Assembly (NCBI RefSeq): GCF_000695835.1
Contig: NZ_CP007521.1
Coordinates: 62,001-126,000 of the forward strand
Origin: Mycoplasmopsis californica
GTDB taxonomy: Bacteria; Bacillota_I; Bacilli_A; Mycoplasmatales; Metamycoplasmataceae
Length of the DNA stretch: 64,000 nt
Direction of reading: 5' to 3'
Positions 11,962 through 23,127 of this stretch are shown here, piece by piece (the first letter of the stretch is position 1; the number at the start of each line of letters is the position of its first letter). A program made the translations under genes and the position numbers. The notes below the pieces were generated by a model, which saw nothing but the letters and a program-made list of their open reading frames with translations, ran no database searches and was not told the origin of the DNA.

Positions 11962-13348
11962 TTTTTGCTTCTTTTTCAGTATTTTTAGCTATTTTACGGA
12001 ATTTTTCAAAGTAGCTAGGGTCAACAGGATTCATTTTTATATATGTTTCAATTTGTTTAGTATCAAGCGAATATCGCAATAATTTAGGTTCGATGGGACT
12101 ATCACTAATTGACAAGGAGATTTGGCCGTTGACAAAATCTAAAATAGGTTTATCAATCAAGTTCTTGTTTAAAATTTGTACTTTGATTAAGTCCGCGTCA
12201 TTATTGTTGTATTTATTTTTGAAGAATCAATTATAAGAAGTTTTAATTTCGCCAGCTTGACTATAAGGGATGAATAATCCGTTTGTATCACTATCGGAAT
12301 CATCAATTATTGTTTTTGTTGAATAATCATACCTGGTTGGAGCGTTATAATAATATTCAACAACATCTTCGGAACCGCTATATAAATTGTGTTGAATCTT
12401 CTTATTTATGTTTGATTTTGTTGTTAAGTTTGATCATACTGGGCCATCAAAATTTTTTATACCGTAGTCGGGCAGTGAAGAGTTTTTTAGAAATTGAGTA
12501 CCATAATCACTTAATCAAAAATGGGGTCAAAAATATTCATCCTCTAATTCATTAGCTCCCTTGTATTTATGAACATCATCTTCTAATCAAGATTTTGATG
12601 TTGCTAAATGGTTTAAATTTTTGTGACTAAGTTTTTTTAATGAAATTTCAGTATTTATATAGAACTTATCTGTACTTAATGTGTCGTTATTAAGTTCGCC
12701 GAAATCAAATTGATAACGTTCAGGTATTTTTATTTTTACCTTGTCATCAATAGCGCTTACCCGATAATTAAAAATTTTATTATCCGATTTTTTCACTTCT
12801 CAAATTTCAGCATTATCGCTAGACTGCATTATCAAGGAATTCAGTTCGCTAAATTTAATGCCGAGTTGTTGACTGGTTAATACCACGGAATAAACATCTA
12901 TTGGACCCTCTGGTTTCCTACTAATTGAGGTTTTTTGAAAGTTAAATAAAGTATCCAAAGTATCCGGACGATAATCTAGTGTGTACTCAGCATGTTGTAT
13001 TTTAACGGCTTTATTATCAATTATTTTATTATTAACACTAATGATAATATCATTTGTATTTATTGTTTTTTCTCATTTTTCTTTATCTTGAATCCTTGGG
13101 GCAATAATTACAAAAGCAACAACAAAAGCATCGTTATTAAAAAATCTTCTTACATCAATCCGCCCCCGTAATATTTGATAACCTAAATTGTTTACATAGT
13201 AGTCGCCAAATTTATAAATATCGAACTTATAATCTTGGTCTTTTATTGCATTGCTTCATTTTGATATTTTTTTAGTTATAAAATGATATGGCTCAATAGT
13301 TGTTTTGTTAATTTGAGCAGTTGTATTTTCAACAACTGGATTATTCAT
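11930..13348 (-). CDS. Conserved mycoplasma hypothetical protein (472 residues)
   Basis: A 472-residue, largely hydrophilic protein, rich in Asp, Asn, Lys and Tyr, with several TGA-encoded Trp. I see no signal peptide, membrane segment or catalytic motif. Its ATG overlaps the stop of the upstream 113-residue gene (ATGAATAA), and a GAGGAG element lies about 19 nt upstream inside that gene. An ATT 9 nt further upstream would be better spaced but is an unusual start. Its end overlaps the next gene. It may be the MHO_1580-type family of M. hominis, recalled from gene order only. Its hydrophilic character next to an anchored partner suggests a complex. Confidence 0.65.
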
Positions 13349-13682
13349 TAAGGTAAAAATACAAAAACTCCTCTATAGCTTTTTTTCTATTTTTGTAGTA
13401 TGTGGTCCGTGAAAAATGTTTGTCATATCATTCTTTATCATATGTTTTAGTGCAGAATTCATTTTTTATAATAAGCTCACTTGCCGGGCTTAATAAACGA
13501 AGGGTCTGCATAAATTTTGAATATTTCTTATTAGCTTTTTCAAATGCATTCGGATTAAGTTCGATTGGGTCAAGTGATTTTGTTATATTGTCTTTTTCCA
13601 ATGATGCCAACGCCTTGACCACGTTGTATCTTTGATGGGGGCTCATAGTTGCGCCACTAAACTGGTTGTTTATTAAATTCAT
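13341..13682 (-). CDS. MG284/MPN403-like conserved mycoplasma protein
   Basis: A 113-residue, mostly helical, soluble protein with a Lys/Glu-rich C-terminus and one TGA Trp. The length and the YYKNRKKAIEEFL end are like the small conserved family typified by M. genitalium MG284 / M. pneumoniae MPN403; this is recognition from memory. The RBS AAAGGA is well placed. It is the first gene of a three-gene overlapping cluster with 11930-13348 and 11575-11961. No biochemical function can be given. Confidence 0.6.
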
Positions 13683-13770
13683 TTTTTCCTTTCATTTATA
13701 GATATTGAAGAATTTTGAAATTTATTTAAAATTGGAAAAAACTACCATTTTTATGGTAAAAATTCAATAA

Positions 13771-13791
13771 AAAAGCCCTTAAAGAGCTTTT
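13771..13791 (-). terminator. Terminator after rsmG
   Basis: On the minus strand an 8-bp stem (AAAAGCTC/GGGCTTTT, one G-U pair) is followed by TT and TATT. The rsmG stop codon lies in the loop. Confidence 0.65.
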
Positions 13792-14437
13792 GATTTGTAA
13801 TTTGAGATTTGTTTTCAACTCAATGGTCATTTTTTAGGAGTGCTTTTGGTTTTTTTAATTAAAACAATTGCTGAGATCTCATTTGAATCATTTTTATATT
13901 CGTGAATTGAAATATTATTTTTTTCATTAGGAAAAAGATTTAATAATTCTTCAACTTCAGCTATATAATTTTTCCCTTTTGGCAGACACAGTATACCATC
14001 GATTTTTAATAAATGATGAGTTAAAAGGAACATGTTTTTAACACTTGAAACTGCACGGGCTGTTACTATATCAAATGATTCAGAAAGTGAAATTGTGTCT
14101 TCTGATCTTTTGTTTAAAACAACTAGATTTGAAATATTTAAAATATTTTTTACGTCATTTAAAAAGTCGCAACGAGTAGCCATACCTTCAATGACAGTTA
14201 ACTTAAAGTTGTCCCGTTGAAGCAAAAAAGTAGGCTAGGGAATCCAGCGCCAGCTCCAATATCGGCAACATTAGCATTATCAAAATTAACTCCCGCTTTT
14301 TCAGCGATTGAGAGTGTGTTTATTGAGTCTTTTACACCCAAGATTTCAATATCATGCAGTGTTTTAAAGCCAGATATATTTTTATGCTGGTTAAATTCAT
14401 GAATTAAATGAATATATTCAGTAATTTTTGAGTTCAT
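13779..14437 (-). pseudogene. rsmG: 16S rRNA m7G527 methyltransferase RsmG, frameshifted
   Basis: The N-terminal 79 codons contain the SAM-binding motif ADIGAGAGFPS and then run into a stop. The rest of the protein (VIEGMATRCDFL, then DIVTARAVSS and LCLPKGKNY) continues in the -1 frame. One missing base in the A6 run at 14224-14229 (T6 in the coding strand) explains the break: adding a single base gives one protein of about 219 residues, the normal RsmG length. RsmG methylates G527 of 16S rRNA. Its start overlaps the prs stop (TAATG). Loss of RsmG is known to give low-level streptomycin resistance. A sequencing error or slippage-corrected expression remains possible. Confidence 0.85.
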
Positions 14438-15408
14438 TACTTAGCTATATCTTTTGCTAATTTATCGTATAAATCAGTTACAGATTTGCCCGTAATAGAC
14501 GATTCGATCACGCCTGCTAAGAATGTGTCAAGACTGATTACGTGTAGTTTATCGTATTTTGCTTCTAACTCTGAATTATCTATTGAATCTGTAACAATGA
14601 CTTTGCTTACATTTGGGTTATTTTGAAACATTTCAAAGCCACGTGTAAAGATACCATGTGTTGCTGCAACAACAATTTTTTTAGCACCATGATTTTTAAG
14701 TGTATCTACAGCTTTTAAAATAGTACCTCCGGTGTCAATAATGTCGTCAATAATAACTGTGTTTTCACCTTCAACATTACCAATTAATCCCATAACCTCT
14801 GTTTGGTTTGTTCCGACTCTACGTTTGTCAATAATTGATATTTTTATTGAATTAGAAATTAATTCAGCAAGTTTACGAGCTCTGATTGTACCCCCATGAT
14901 CTGGTGAAACAACTGTAAATGGCTCTTTAAAACTTTTAACTGCTTGTGCAATAGGATAAGCTCCCCTTAGGTCATCAATTGGGATATTAAAGAAACCTTG
15001 GATAGCAGGGTTGTGAAGATCAACGGCAATAATTTTTGTAGCACCAGCTGTTTGAATTAAATCAGCAATTAATTTAGCACCGATTGGTTGGCGCCCGCTG
15101 GCTTTACGGTCTTGGCGAGCATACCCGTAGTAGCTTAATGCAATAGTAATTGAACGCGCACTCGCTCTTTTTAGTGAGTCGATAAACAACAATAAATCCA
15201 TTAAATTGTCATTTACAGGTCTTGATGTAGAAGCGACAACGTAAACATCCTTACTTCTGACTGTTTCTGTACTTACTAGCATTCTTTCACCATCGGCAAA
15301 AACAGTTTTTTCAATTTTTGATGCATGGATTCCTAATTTTTTAGCAATTCTTTCTGTTAAAGGCTGGCAATTTGGCATCCCAAATAACAAAATATTCTCA
15401 AATTTCAT
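14437..15408 (-). CDS. prs: Ribose-phosphate pyrophosphokinase
   Basis: A 323-residue enzyme that makes PRPP from ribose 5-phosphate and ATP for nucleotide salvage. Recognisable segments are SYYGYARQDRK (ATP-binding loop), IAVDLHNPAIQGFF, SPDHGGTIRARKLA (catalytic loop) and the PRPP-binding VIIDDIIDTGGT. An upstream in-frame ATG would add four residues (MEKK). I prefer the downstream ATG because GGAG inside ATGGAG lies 6 nt before it and would serve as its RBS. The gene is coupled by a one-base overlap to rsmG. Class I Prs architecture is complete, with no missing motif. Confidence 0.95.
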   Translation of the reverse strand: MKFENILLFGMPNCQPLTERIAKKLGIHASKIEKTVFADGERMLVSTETVRSKDVYVVASTSRPVNDNLMDLLLFIDSLKRASARSITIALSYYGYARQDRKASGRQPIGAKLIADLIQTAGATKIIAVDLHNPAIQGFFNIPIDDLRGAYPIAQAVKSFKEPFTVVSPDHGGTIRARKLAELISNSIKISIIDKRRVGTNQTEVMGLIGNVEGENTVIIDDIIDTGGTILKAVDTLKNHGAKKIVVAATHGIFTRGFEMFQNNPNVSKVIVTDSIDNSELEAKYDKLHVISLDTFLAGVIESSITGKSVTDLYDKLAKDIAK

Positions 15409-15610
15409 TTTTTTCTCCATATTAACAATATATGTACAATTATATATTTTAATTTAGGTATAAGTTTGAAAAATATTTGAGTGTCAGTGCTTTAAAATAA
15501 ATAGTTTAATAAAAAATCTGGATTAAGAGGTTGATTAAAGTTGCGATCGGGGCATATAGGGTGTATTTAGTCAAAATTATCTTGTATTTTATATGAAAAA
15601 AATAAAAAAA

Positions 15611-15687
15611 TGGCGATCACGAGAGGATTCGAACCTCTGACAACAAGCTTAGAAGGCTTGTGCTCTATCCTGCTGAGCTACGCGACC
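15611..15687 (-). tRNA. tRNA-Arg (anticodon TCT)
   Basis: A 77-nt cloverleaf on the minus strand. Anticodon loop CTTCTAA gives TCT, which reads AGA, the main Arg codon of AT-rich genomes. Acceptor GGTCGCG pairs with CGTGATC using two G-U pairs. The TTCGAAT T-loop and an encoded CCA are present. Confidence 0.95.
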
Positions 15688-15818
15688 ACGTGCTATTATT
15701 TTATATCTTTTTTAGTTTTTGAAAAGTAAAAAAATGAAATGAAAATTATCGGGATATTATAAAGTGTATAATCTAGTACAATTAGAAAGTAAATTAACTA
15801 TATTAAAAGGAGAAAAAA

Positions 15819-17285
<1,467 letters not shown>

Positions 17286-17316
17286 TTAAATAACCTTTTT
17301 GCTAATTTTTTAATAA

Positions 17317-17349
17317 AAAACACACATTTTTGACTGAAAATGTGTGTTT
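17317..17349. terminator. Bidirectional terminator between lysS and dnaI
   Basis: A long stem (AAACACACATTTT with AAAATGTGTGTTT) around TGACTG, A-rich before and T-rich after. It overlaps the dnaI stop by one or two bases. Confidence 0.85.
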
Positions 17350-18229
17350 ATATTTGAAATTCAATTGATGTTTCAGATATAAAATTTATTAAGTAATTGA
17401 CCTTATGTGCATCTTGAACATAAGCCCTATGTTTAGAATAGTAATTTTTTAACTCTTCTAACAGAAGAGTACTAAAAATTATATTTGGCTTATTAGCTTC
17501 AATTCGTGTCTTAATTATTTCGCTAATTACATCAAAAAGAAATCATGCACTTGCTTGCTCATTTCCTAAATCATTAATAACTAGAATATCAACTTCTTTA
17601 AGTTTATTTATTATTTCGACATTGTTATTCCTTGGGTCATTAAAACCTTTTTTAAGATGATTAAAAAGAGTATTTGTTGTGATGTAAGCTGAGTTAATTT
17701 TTTCTTTTGCAAAATTGATCGCAATTGCTTGACCCAGGGATGCAGAATGAATAGGCTTTTTATTAACAATAAAAAGGTTTTTTACGTGAAAATCATGTGA
17801 TTTTTGTAATAATGACTGTTTAAGAAGTTCAATTCGACTTTCTAATTGTTTTTGCTGAACTGAAATGATTGCAGTCTTTGAAATCTCTAAATTGGTGCGA
17901 ACATTTGCTATATCGCTTAATCATAGATGATTAATTAGGTTAATGTTTTTGGTAATGTTATTATCAACAATAGTCTTTGAGAATTGTAATTTTCTAAATC
18001 GATCTCTTTTAACCTCTATTTTATAAGGAAAATTATTAGGGGCGTCCAATATATCTTTTAATTCTAACAACTTATCACAGTGCTCATCAAATTCATCCCA
18101 AGTAATTTTTAAATCTGCCATAACCCGAAGAAATGGTTTTGAACTCTTAGCTACTTTTTGTGCAAGCTCTCGATATTGTTTGACGTCTTTTATAATAATG
18201 CCGTCAAAAGTAGTTTCTTGTGTTTTCAT
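17348..18229 (-). CDS. DnaI/DnaC-like helicase loader with degenerate P-loop
   Basis: A 293-residue protein with the organisation of primosomal DnaI. The N-terminal ~120 residues are a likely helicase-binding domain. An AAA+-like domain follows, with the Walker B-like strand VDILVINDLGNEQAS and a later sensor-like strand IIFST. The Walker A position reads FIVNKKPIHSASLGQ and lacks the GxGKT element, so ATP binding is doubtful. The gene overlaps the DnaB/DnaD-like gene by one base, which is the usual helicase-loading pair of low-GC bacteria. The assignment rests on synteny plus the NDLGNE motif. The TAA stop lies in the shared terminator. Confidence 0.75.
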
Positions 18230-19200
18230 TAATGTGACCTATTCATATCATTTTGCTGACGTTCTAAGGAAGTGATGTATGTAGCTTTATATAAATCTTT
18301 TTTGCTAACAATAACATTATTTCGTTGTCGGATAAGTGAATCAATATATTTCTCAAGAGGATTAAAATCATAGATATTTTTTGCAATTAAGTCTTTAATT
18401 ATTTTTTTAACATATTGATAATTAATTTTTCCATTGACTTCATTAGCGTAAAAGAAAATTAAATTAATACACTGATAACTAAAACCTTTATCAGAAGCAT
18501 CTTTTATTAAATTTATAATTTCCGCAGTTGGAATTTGACCTTGTATTTGTCCAAAAAAAGACCTAGAATCAGTTTTCAAAATTGCCTCATAAACATTTGG
18601 GTATTCAAAAGTATTGAGATCAATTTTTTCTTGTACAAGTTCGTTCATGACCTGAGTGTTCATTGCTTCTTCATTAAATTCAAATGAATTAGAAAGAATA
18701 TCAAAATCTTCTCCAGCATCAAAAACATCTTCATAGCGAGCAGAGCTATCTAATAATTCAATTGCACGAGCTAATTTGTAATTGCGTTTACGATTAATTA
18801 AACGATCATAATTTTCTTTACCAACAATTTTTAGTAGCTTATTAGCTAAAATTAAATTCATTTTAAAACCATCTGCATCTAAAGGTTTTTCAATTACAAA
18901 AAAGGTTTTACGATTCCTATTATCAACATAAGTAGTTAAAAGTGATAAAGCTTCTAACATAGTACGGGCATTATTTACATCTTTTATATCCATTTTCAAC
19001 ATATATGTGATACTGTCATAGTCATAAAAACCTATTTCATTTCCATCTTGTATCGCTAGGTCTCTAAGGTATTCATATAGAAGAATAGCATGTGCACCTA
19101 AAATAGGAGCATAAAACTTACGCAAATTTTTCAAATCTTCGCCAGAGATGATTGTAGAATTCTCAACCGAAAAATATGGATAAGTAATACTTTTATACAT
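18229..19200 (-). CDS. DnaB/DnaD-domain replication initiation protein
   Basis: A 323-residue protein resembling B. subtilis DnaB (replication initiation and membrane attachment). The N-terminal winged-helix-like region includes KFYAPILGAHAILLYEYL, the common start of this family. The C-terminal DnaD/DnaB2-like helical domain ends with YVKKIIKDLIAKNIYDF. It helps load the replicative helicase together with DnaI. An RBS (GGAGG) precedes the ATG, and the stop overlaps the dnaI start. It follows coaE and yigZ on the same strand, probably in one transcript. No Trp is visible, so no TGA codons interrupt it. Confidence 0.85.
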   Translation of the reverse strand: MYKSITYPYFSVENSTIISGEDLKNLRKFYAPILGAHAILLYEYLRDLAIQDGNEIGFYDYDSITYMLKMDIKDVNNARTMLEALSLLTTYVDNRNRKTFFVIEKPLDADGFKMNLILANKLLKIVGKENYDRLINRKRNYKLARAIELLDSSARYEDVFDAGEDFDILSNSFEFNEEAMNTQVMNELVQEKIDLNTFEYPNVYEAILKTDSRSFFGQIQGQIPTAEIINLIKDASDKGFSYQCINLIFFYANEVNGKINYQYVKKIIKDLIAKNIYDFNPLEKYIDSLIRQRNNVIVSKKDLYKATYITSLERQQNDMNRSH

Positions 19201-19249
19201 TAGAAACCTCCGTTAAAAAACCGGCCTAAAGGCAGATAGTAAAATCATT

Positions 19250-19822
19250 TTAGTTGATTAATTTAACAAGGTCTAAAATTTTTTTATTTCGATCATAACT
19301 TTCGAAGTTCTCCAAATAGATATCCACAACAGGTATTTGACCAAAAAGTTGATTTTTAGCTAAAATTGTACTGTTTTTCTGATCTATTGCTTTTATTGTT
19401 AATTTATCCACAGAGCGTTTTTGAATATTTTTTCATCGTTTTTGCTCACTTGTAGATAAGCATAAAACTGCAGAAAACAAAGATAAAAAATTAAAATTTT
19501 TATTAACTAAAACTGGTATTTCAACAATCGCAAAATTCCCATTTTTTATCGCATCAAAAATTTTAGGAAATACAACTCTTTCTAATTTATCTATATTGTC
19601 GGTATTTTCGAATAATCATTTCAAAATTTTCTTTTTGGAAACACCTTTTTCGTCTAATAAAAAAGTACCTATTTTTTGTTTTATTTCATTATACAAAATG
19701 CCATATTTTTTATATTCTTTTGCCACAAATTCGTCACATATAAATATTTTTTCTTTTTTTAAACCAGAATTTCGCAAAAAAGTTGATTTTCCAACTCCCA
19801 CTTTACCGATTAACGCTATCAT
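19250..19822 (-). CDS. coaE: Dephospho-CoA kinase
   Basis: A 190-residue kinase that phosphorylates dephospho-CoA, the last step of CoA synthesis. The P-loop GKVGVGKST is at the N-terminus, followed by the CoaE-like CDEFV stretch. The C-terminal part has VEIPVLV and the QKRW segment typical of the lid region, with two Trp encoded by TGA. An upstream ATG would add four residues. I chose the inner ATG because GAGG lies about 7 nt before it. The start is buried in the end of yigZ (20-nt overlap), suggesting coupling. The length is normal for CoaE (about 190-200). Confidence 0.88.
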
Positions 19823-20192
19823 TTCTGTCCTCATTTCTATATGACTTTAATGCTATATTTGCACTATTTCGATAAGCTTGAATCAAACCGCCACCACCAA
19901 GCTTAATCCCGCCAAAATATCTAATTACAAAAATAACAAGATTGTTAGTTTTAGTTATTATTAATAAGTCTCTTATTGGCTTTCCGGCTGTACCTTTAGG
20001 TTCGCCATCATCTTCGTATCCTGCATTTTCAACCCCATTTTTTATAAATGAATATCCATAGCAAATGTGAGTAGCTTTTTTATGCTCGGATCAAAGTTTA
20101 TTGTAGATATCCTTAATTTCTTCTTTAGAATTTATTGTGATAGCAACACTATAAAACCTTGATTTTTTTATTTCGTATTCTTGTAAGCGCAT
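19803..20192 (-). CDS. yigZ: YigZ/IMPACT-family protein
   Basis: A 129-residue protein containing the IMPACT (UPF0029) N-terminal domain only. The family signature is clear: DDGEPKGTAGKPI, followed by IRYFGGIKLGGGGLIQAY. The usual E. coli YigZ is about 200 residues, so the C-terminal ferredoxin-like domain is missing, as in some mycoplasma homologues. The biochemical role is uncertain; IMPACT proteins are linked to translation and GCN2 regulation in eukaryotes. TATAAT lies 7 nt before the ATG with no Shine-Dalgarno, implying a leaderless start of the yigZ-coaE-dnaB-dnaI transcript. Confidence 0.88.
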
Positions 20193-20244
20193 TTTTAAAA
20201 TTATAAATTAATGAAACGCAAAGAGAAAAAAGGTATAAAAAAAA

Positions 20245-20322
20245 TGGGGCGAATGAAGGGATTCGAACCCTCGAATGACGGGACCACAACCCGCTGTGTT
20301 AGACCGCTTCACCACAATCGCC
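20245..20322 (-). tRNA. tRNA-His (anticodon GTG)
   Basis: A minus-strand cloverleaf with anticodon loop TTGTGGT, so anticodon GTG. An extra 5' G facing C73 before the encoded CCA is the tRNA-His hallmark. One U-U mismatch in the acceptor stem is apparent in my pairing. Confidence 0.93.
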
Positions 20323-20635
20323 ATATTTGTGAATAAATTATATTATAAAAATTAATAATGCGAAATTTTTTTGAAAAAATATGTCAATCACTATAGATGT
20401 AATAAAGTTATGCTTAATATTTTGATTTTAGTTTTCATATTCGTTTTTAATTTGTTTTTTATAAATTTGACTGAATTTATACTGAAAAAGTATTAATATT
20501 TGACAACTCAAAAAAGCAATAAGTAGTTAATTTTGTGCGTGAATACAGAAAAGCTGTAATTTATATGAGATATAAAATATAGTATAATTATTACATTAAA
20601 TATTAAATTTAAATTTATAAAGAAAGGGGAACAAG
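20323..20635. other. Intergenic region, no gene seen
   Basis: About 310 nt of AT-rich sequence. It holds the divergent upstream regions of tRNA-His and of the membrane-protein gene at 20636. A TATAAT-like element (AGTATAATTA) at about 20580-20590 is the likely promoter of the latter. I see no ORF with an RBS. Confidence 0.5.
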
Positions 20636-21067
20636 ATGCCCACAAACACAATATTAAAATACTTTGTTTATGAATCTAAGTCTAAAAGTGATCAAAAATT
20701 TGTTTTAGAAGACGCATCAACGGCAGCAAAAACACATTTTGACTCAATTAAAGAATTACACCAAGCATTATTAAAAATGACTGAAGGTAATGATGCAAGA
20801 GTTTGAATTTATAAAAATAAAATGCCCTTAGGTTCATTGAGTTTAGGAGGCTTAGAAGCATTAATTAAACTAGCAGATAAAAAAAATATTGCTACGCCAG
20901 ATGTTTTGGAATTTATTATAGCTTCTGATTTGTTGGAGCAAAATCACACTATTCACTTCACAGACCCAAGAGATAAAAAAATTCTAGGTTTATTTGTTTT
21001 AACAGTAGTATTACTAGCAGTTGTATTACTTCTTTGCACAATGATTCTAGTAAGAAACGCAAACTAA
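20636..21067 (+). CDS. Hypothetical protein with C-terminal membrane anchor
   Basis: A 143-residue protein I do not recognise. A soluble N-terminal domain of about 115 residues, with one TGA Trp in DARVW, is followed by a strongly hydrophobic segment (about 120-140) and a short charged tail. This is a tail-anchored topology. The RBS AAAGGGGAAC is well placed. The following gene begins with a related domain (shared pattern VW, basic and acidic residues, then GS and a helix), so the two are diverged paralogues. It is probably co-transcribed with that gene, rpoE and fba. Confidence 0.7.
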
Positions 21068-21092
21068 TATTACGAGTGAAATTGGAGGAAAA

Positions 21093-21901
21093 ATGGACAA
21101 AACAAAATTAAATAGATTTTATCTTTCTGAAAAATTTGATGAAGATAGAAATATTTCTTTTAATCTAAAAAAAGCAAATAGCAAAGAACTTATTAATTTC
21201 AAAACTTTTGCAGAAGGCGTTGAGGAATTCAATAGAATAGCAACCACATTGGATGGTGATTCAAAAGTTTGATTCCACCGTGATGGAGCGTTTAGAGGTC
21301 AGCGTCACCAGAAACTGCTATAAGAATTCTTGAAAAAGTTAGAGAAGCTCAAATTAAAGATGAAGAAGCAATTGAGTTTATTAATAGAGAACAATTAGTG
21401 GATGTCAGTTCTTCGAAAACAAAAAAACAACCGGTTATTACAAAAAAAATAGAAGTTGAAGAAGAAATAAAACGTCAAACTCCTGTGGTAAAAACAATGT
21501 CAATTTCAGTTGATGACTTAAACACAGAGGTTAAAGAAATTTCAGTTTATATTACTGATAAAGAACAGAAATTATTAAGCGAAGTCACATTGGATGATGT
21601 TCAAGCTACATCTAAATTTAATTTTGTGGCAACATCATTAAGACGTGAAGAAGATGCAGTTGTTGTGACATATCTACTTCGTGATGGCAATCGAGAGTCA
21701 AAAGAATTAACTACTGTAATAAAAGGTTTTAAAAAAGAAAGTTCAGAAAATATGCCACTTCACTATATCTACCACGTTCCAAGAGTAGGTTGAACTTGAG
21801 CGGCATTCTTAACACTGGGCATCGTGTGTTTAATTGCGATTATTTGCATTATCCTACTTTCTTTATACATGAATGGGTTATTTACTCTGTATTGAAAATA
21901 A
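21093..21901 (+). pseudogene. Paralogous tail-anchored membrane protein, frameshifted
   Basis: The first frame begins at an ATG with GGAGG and runs about 75 codons to a TAA. The homologous continuation lies in another frame. A missing T near 21299 (GGTCAGCG where GGTTCAGCG would restore the frame) explains this. The repaired product is about 269 residues: a domain like that of the preceding protein (SKVWFHRDGAFRG, then SPETAIRILEKV), a charged linker, a second soluble domain (about 130-225) and a C-terminal membrane segment. The break is not in a long homopolymer, so it is either a genuine mutation or a sequencing error. Confidence 0.7.
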
Positions 21902-21969
21902 GTAAAATTGCAGCTTAACTGCATTTTTACTTAAATGAGGAATATGTGCATAAATTTAATGGGGGTTAT

Positions 21970-22233
21970 ATGAAAACAATGCTTGATATTGTATCTGAAA
22001 TCGCTTTAAAAGAGTGTGATAATGGTGTATATGTTGAATTTAATACTCTTTTTGAAGGTGTTGAAGCTGAGCTTAAATCTAAATGATTTAATGAAGCTGA
22101 AGAAAAAGAAGTCGAATATGAAAAAATTAGAATTAATAAGTTAGGCGAGTTATATCGCCTTTTAACTGTTGATTCAAATTTTGTTCGCAATCAACAAGGT
22201 AAATGATCAATTAGACCTGGATTTGGAAAATAA
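21970..22233 (+). CDS. rpoE: RNA polymerase delta subunit (N-terminal domain type)
   Basis: An 87-residue protein resembling the N-terminal HARE-HTH domain of Firmicutes RpoE (delta). The pattern LGELYRLLTVDSNFVRNQQGKWSIRPGF matches the family's LY.DL..D.RF...G...W.LR end; both Trp are TGA codons. The long acidic C-terminal tail of B. subtilis delta is absent. Delta tunes promoter complex stability and recycling of RNA polymerase. A G-rich RBS (GGGGG) precedes the ATG. It sits 1 nt before fba; rpoE and fba are also close neighbours in Bacillus, which supports the call. Confidence 0.8.
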
Positions 22234-22234
22234 A

Positions 22235-23101
22235 ATGGCTTTAGTAAACGCAAAAGAAATGATTGCACTAGCATATAAACAACGTTATGCAGTGCCACAC
22301 ATTAATATTAACAATTTAGAATGAACTAAATCTATTTTAGAGGTGGCTCAGGAAATGAATTCGCCAATAATTTTAGGTGTTAGTGAAGGTGCGATTAAAT
22401 ACATGGGCGGGTATAATGTTGTATTTGCTCTTGTGAGTTCGTTAGTTAAAGACCTTAATATCTCAGTTCCAGTTGCTTTGCATTTAGATCACGGGACAGC
22501 ACAGGGTTGCATTAAAGCGATTGAGGCAGGATTTAATTCTATAATGTTTGATGGTTCTAACCTAGATTTTGTCGAAAACTATTCAATAACAGCTGAATTG
22601 GTAAAAAAATGTAAAGAACTGAATATTAGTGTTGAAGCTGAGGTTGGGGCTATTGGCGGAGAAGAAGATGGTGTTTCAAGTGAAGGAGAATTAGCTGATA
22701 TTGAACAAGCAAAACTTCTTACAAGTTTAGGTATAGATATGTTAGCTGCTGGTGTAGGGAATATTCATGGTAAATATCCAGCAAGTTGAAAATCGCTTAA
22801 CTTTGAACGTTTAGAAGCTCTTTCTAATAATTGCCAAATTGGAATGGTATTGCACGGGGGCTCTGGCATTCCAAAAGACCAAACCCAAAAAGCAATTAAA
22901 TTAGGTATTAGCAAAATAAATGTCAATACAGAATTACAAGTTGCCTTTCACGCGGCAATGAGGGAGTTTATTTTAGCAAATAAAGATCTTGAAGGCAAAA
23001 ATTTCGACCCACGCAAGTTATTAGCTAGTGGAGTAAAAGCTATTAAAGAGACTGTGCGTGATAAGATTATTGAATTCGGTTCGCAAAATAAAGCAAACTA
23101 A
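22235..23101 (+). CDS. fba: Class II fructose-bisphosphate aldolase
   Basis: A 288-residue class II, zinc-dependent aldolase that splits fructose 1,6-bisphosphate in glycolysis. Metal and catalytic segments are visible: HLDHGTAQG (zinc His and catalytic Asp), SVEAEVGAIGGEEDG, GNIHGKYP and LHGGSGIP, with KINVNTEL for phosphate binding. The start lies 1 nt after the rpoE stop; GGA in the end of rpoE may serve as the ribosome site, so the genes are coupled. Trp codons are TGA. Length is normal. A hairpin ends the unit against convergent cdsA. Confidence 0.96.
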
Positions 23102-23126
23102 AAACAAAACTAATGGGTTTTGTTTT
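23101..23126. terminator. Terminator between fba and cdsA
   Basis: A 10-bp stem (AAAACAAAAC/GTTTTGTTTT, overlapping the last base of the fba stop) with a 6-nt loop, followed by T residues. It probably serves both convergent genes. Confidence 0.8.
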
Positions 23127-23127
23127 T

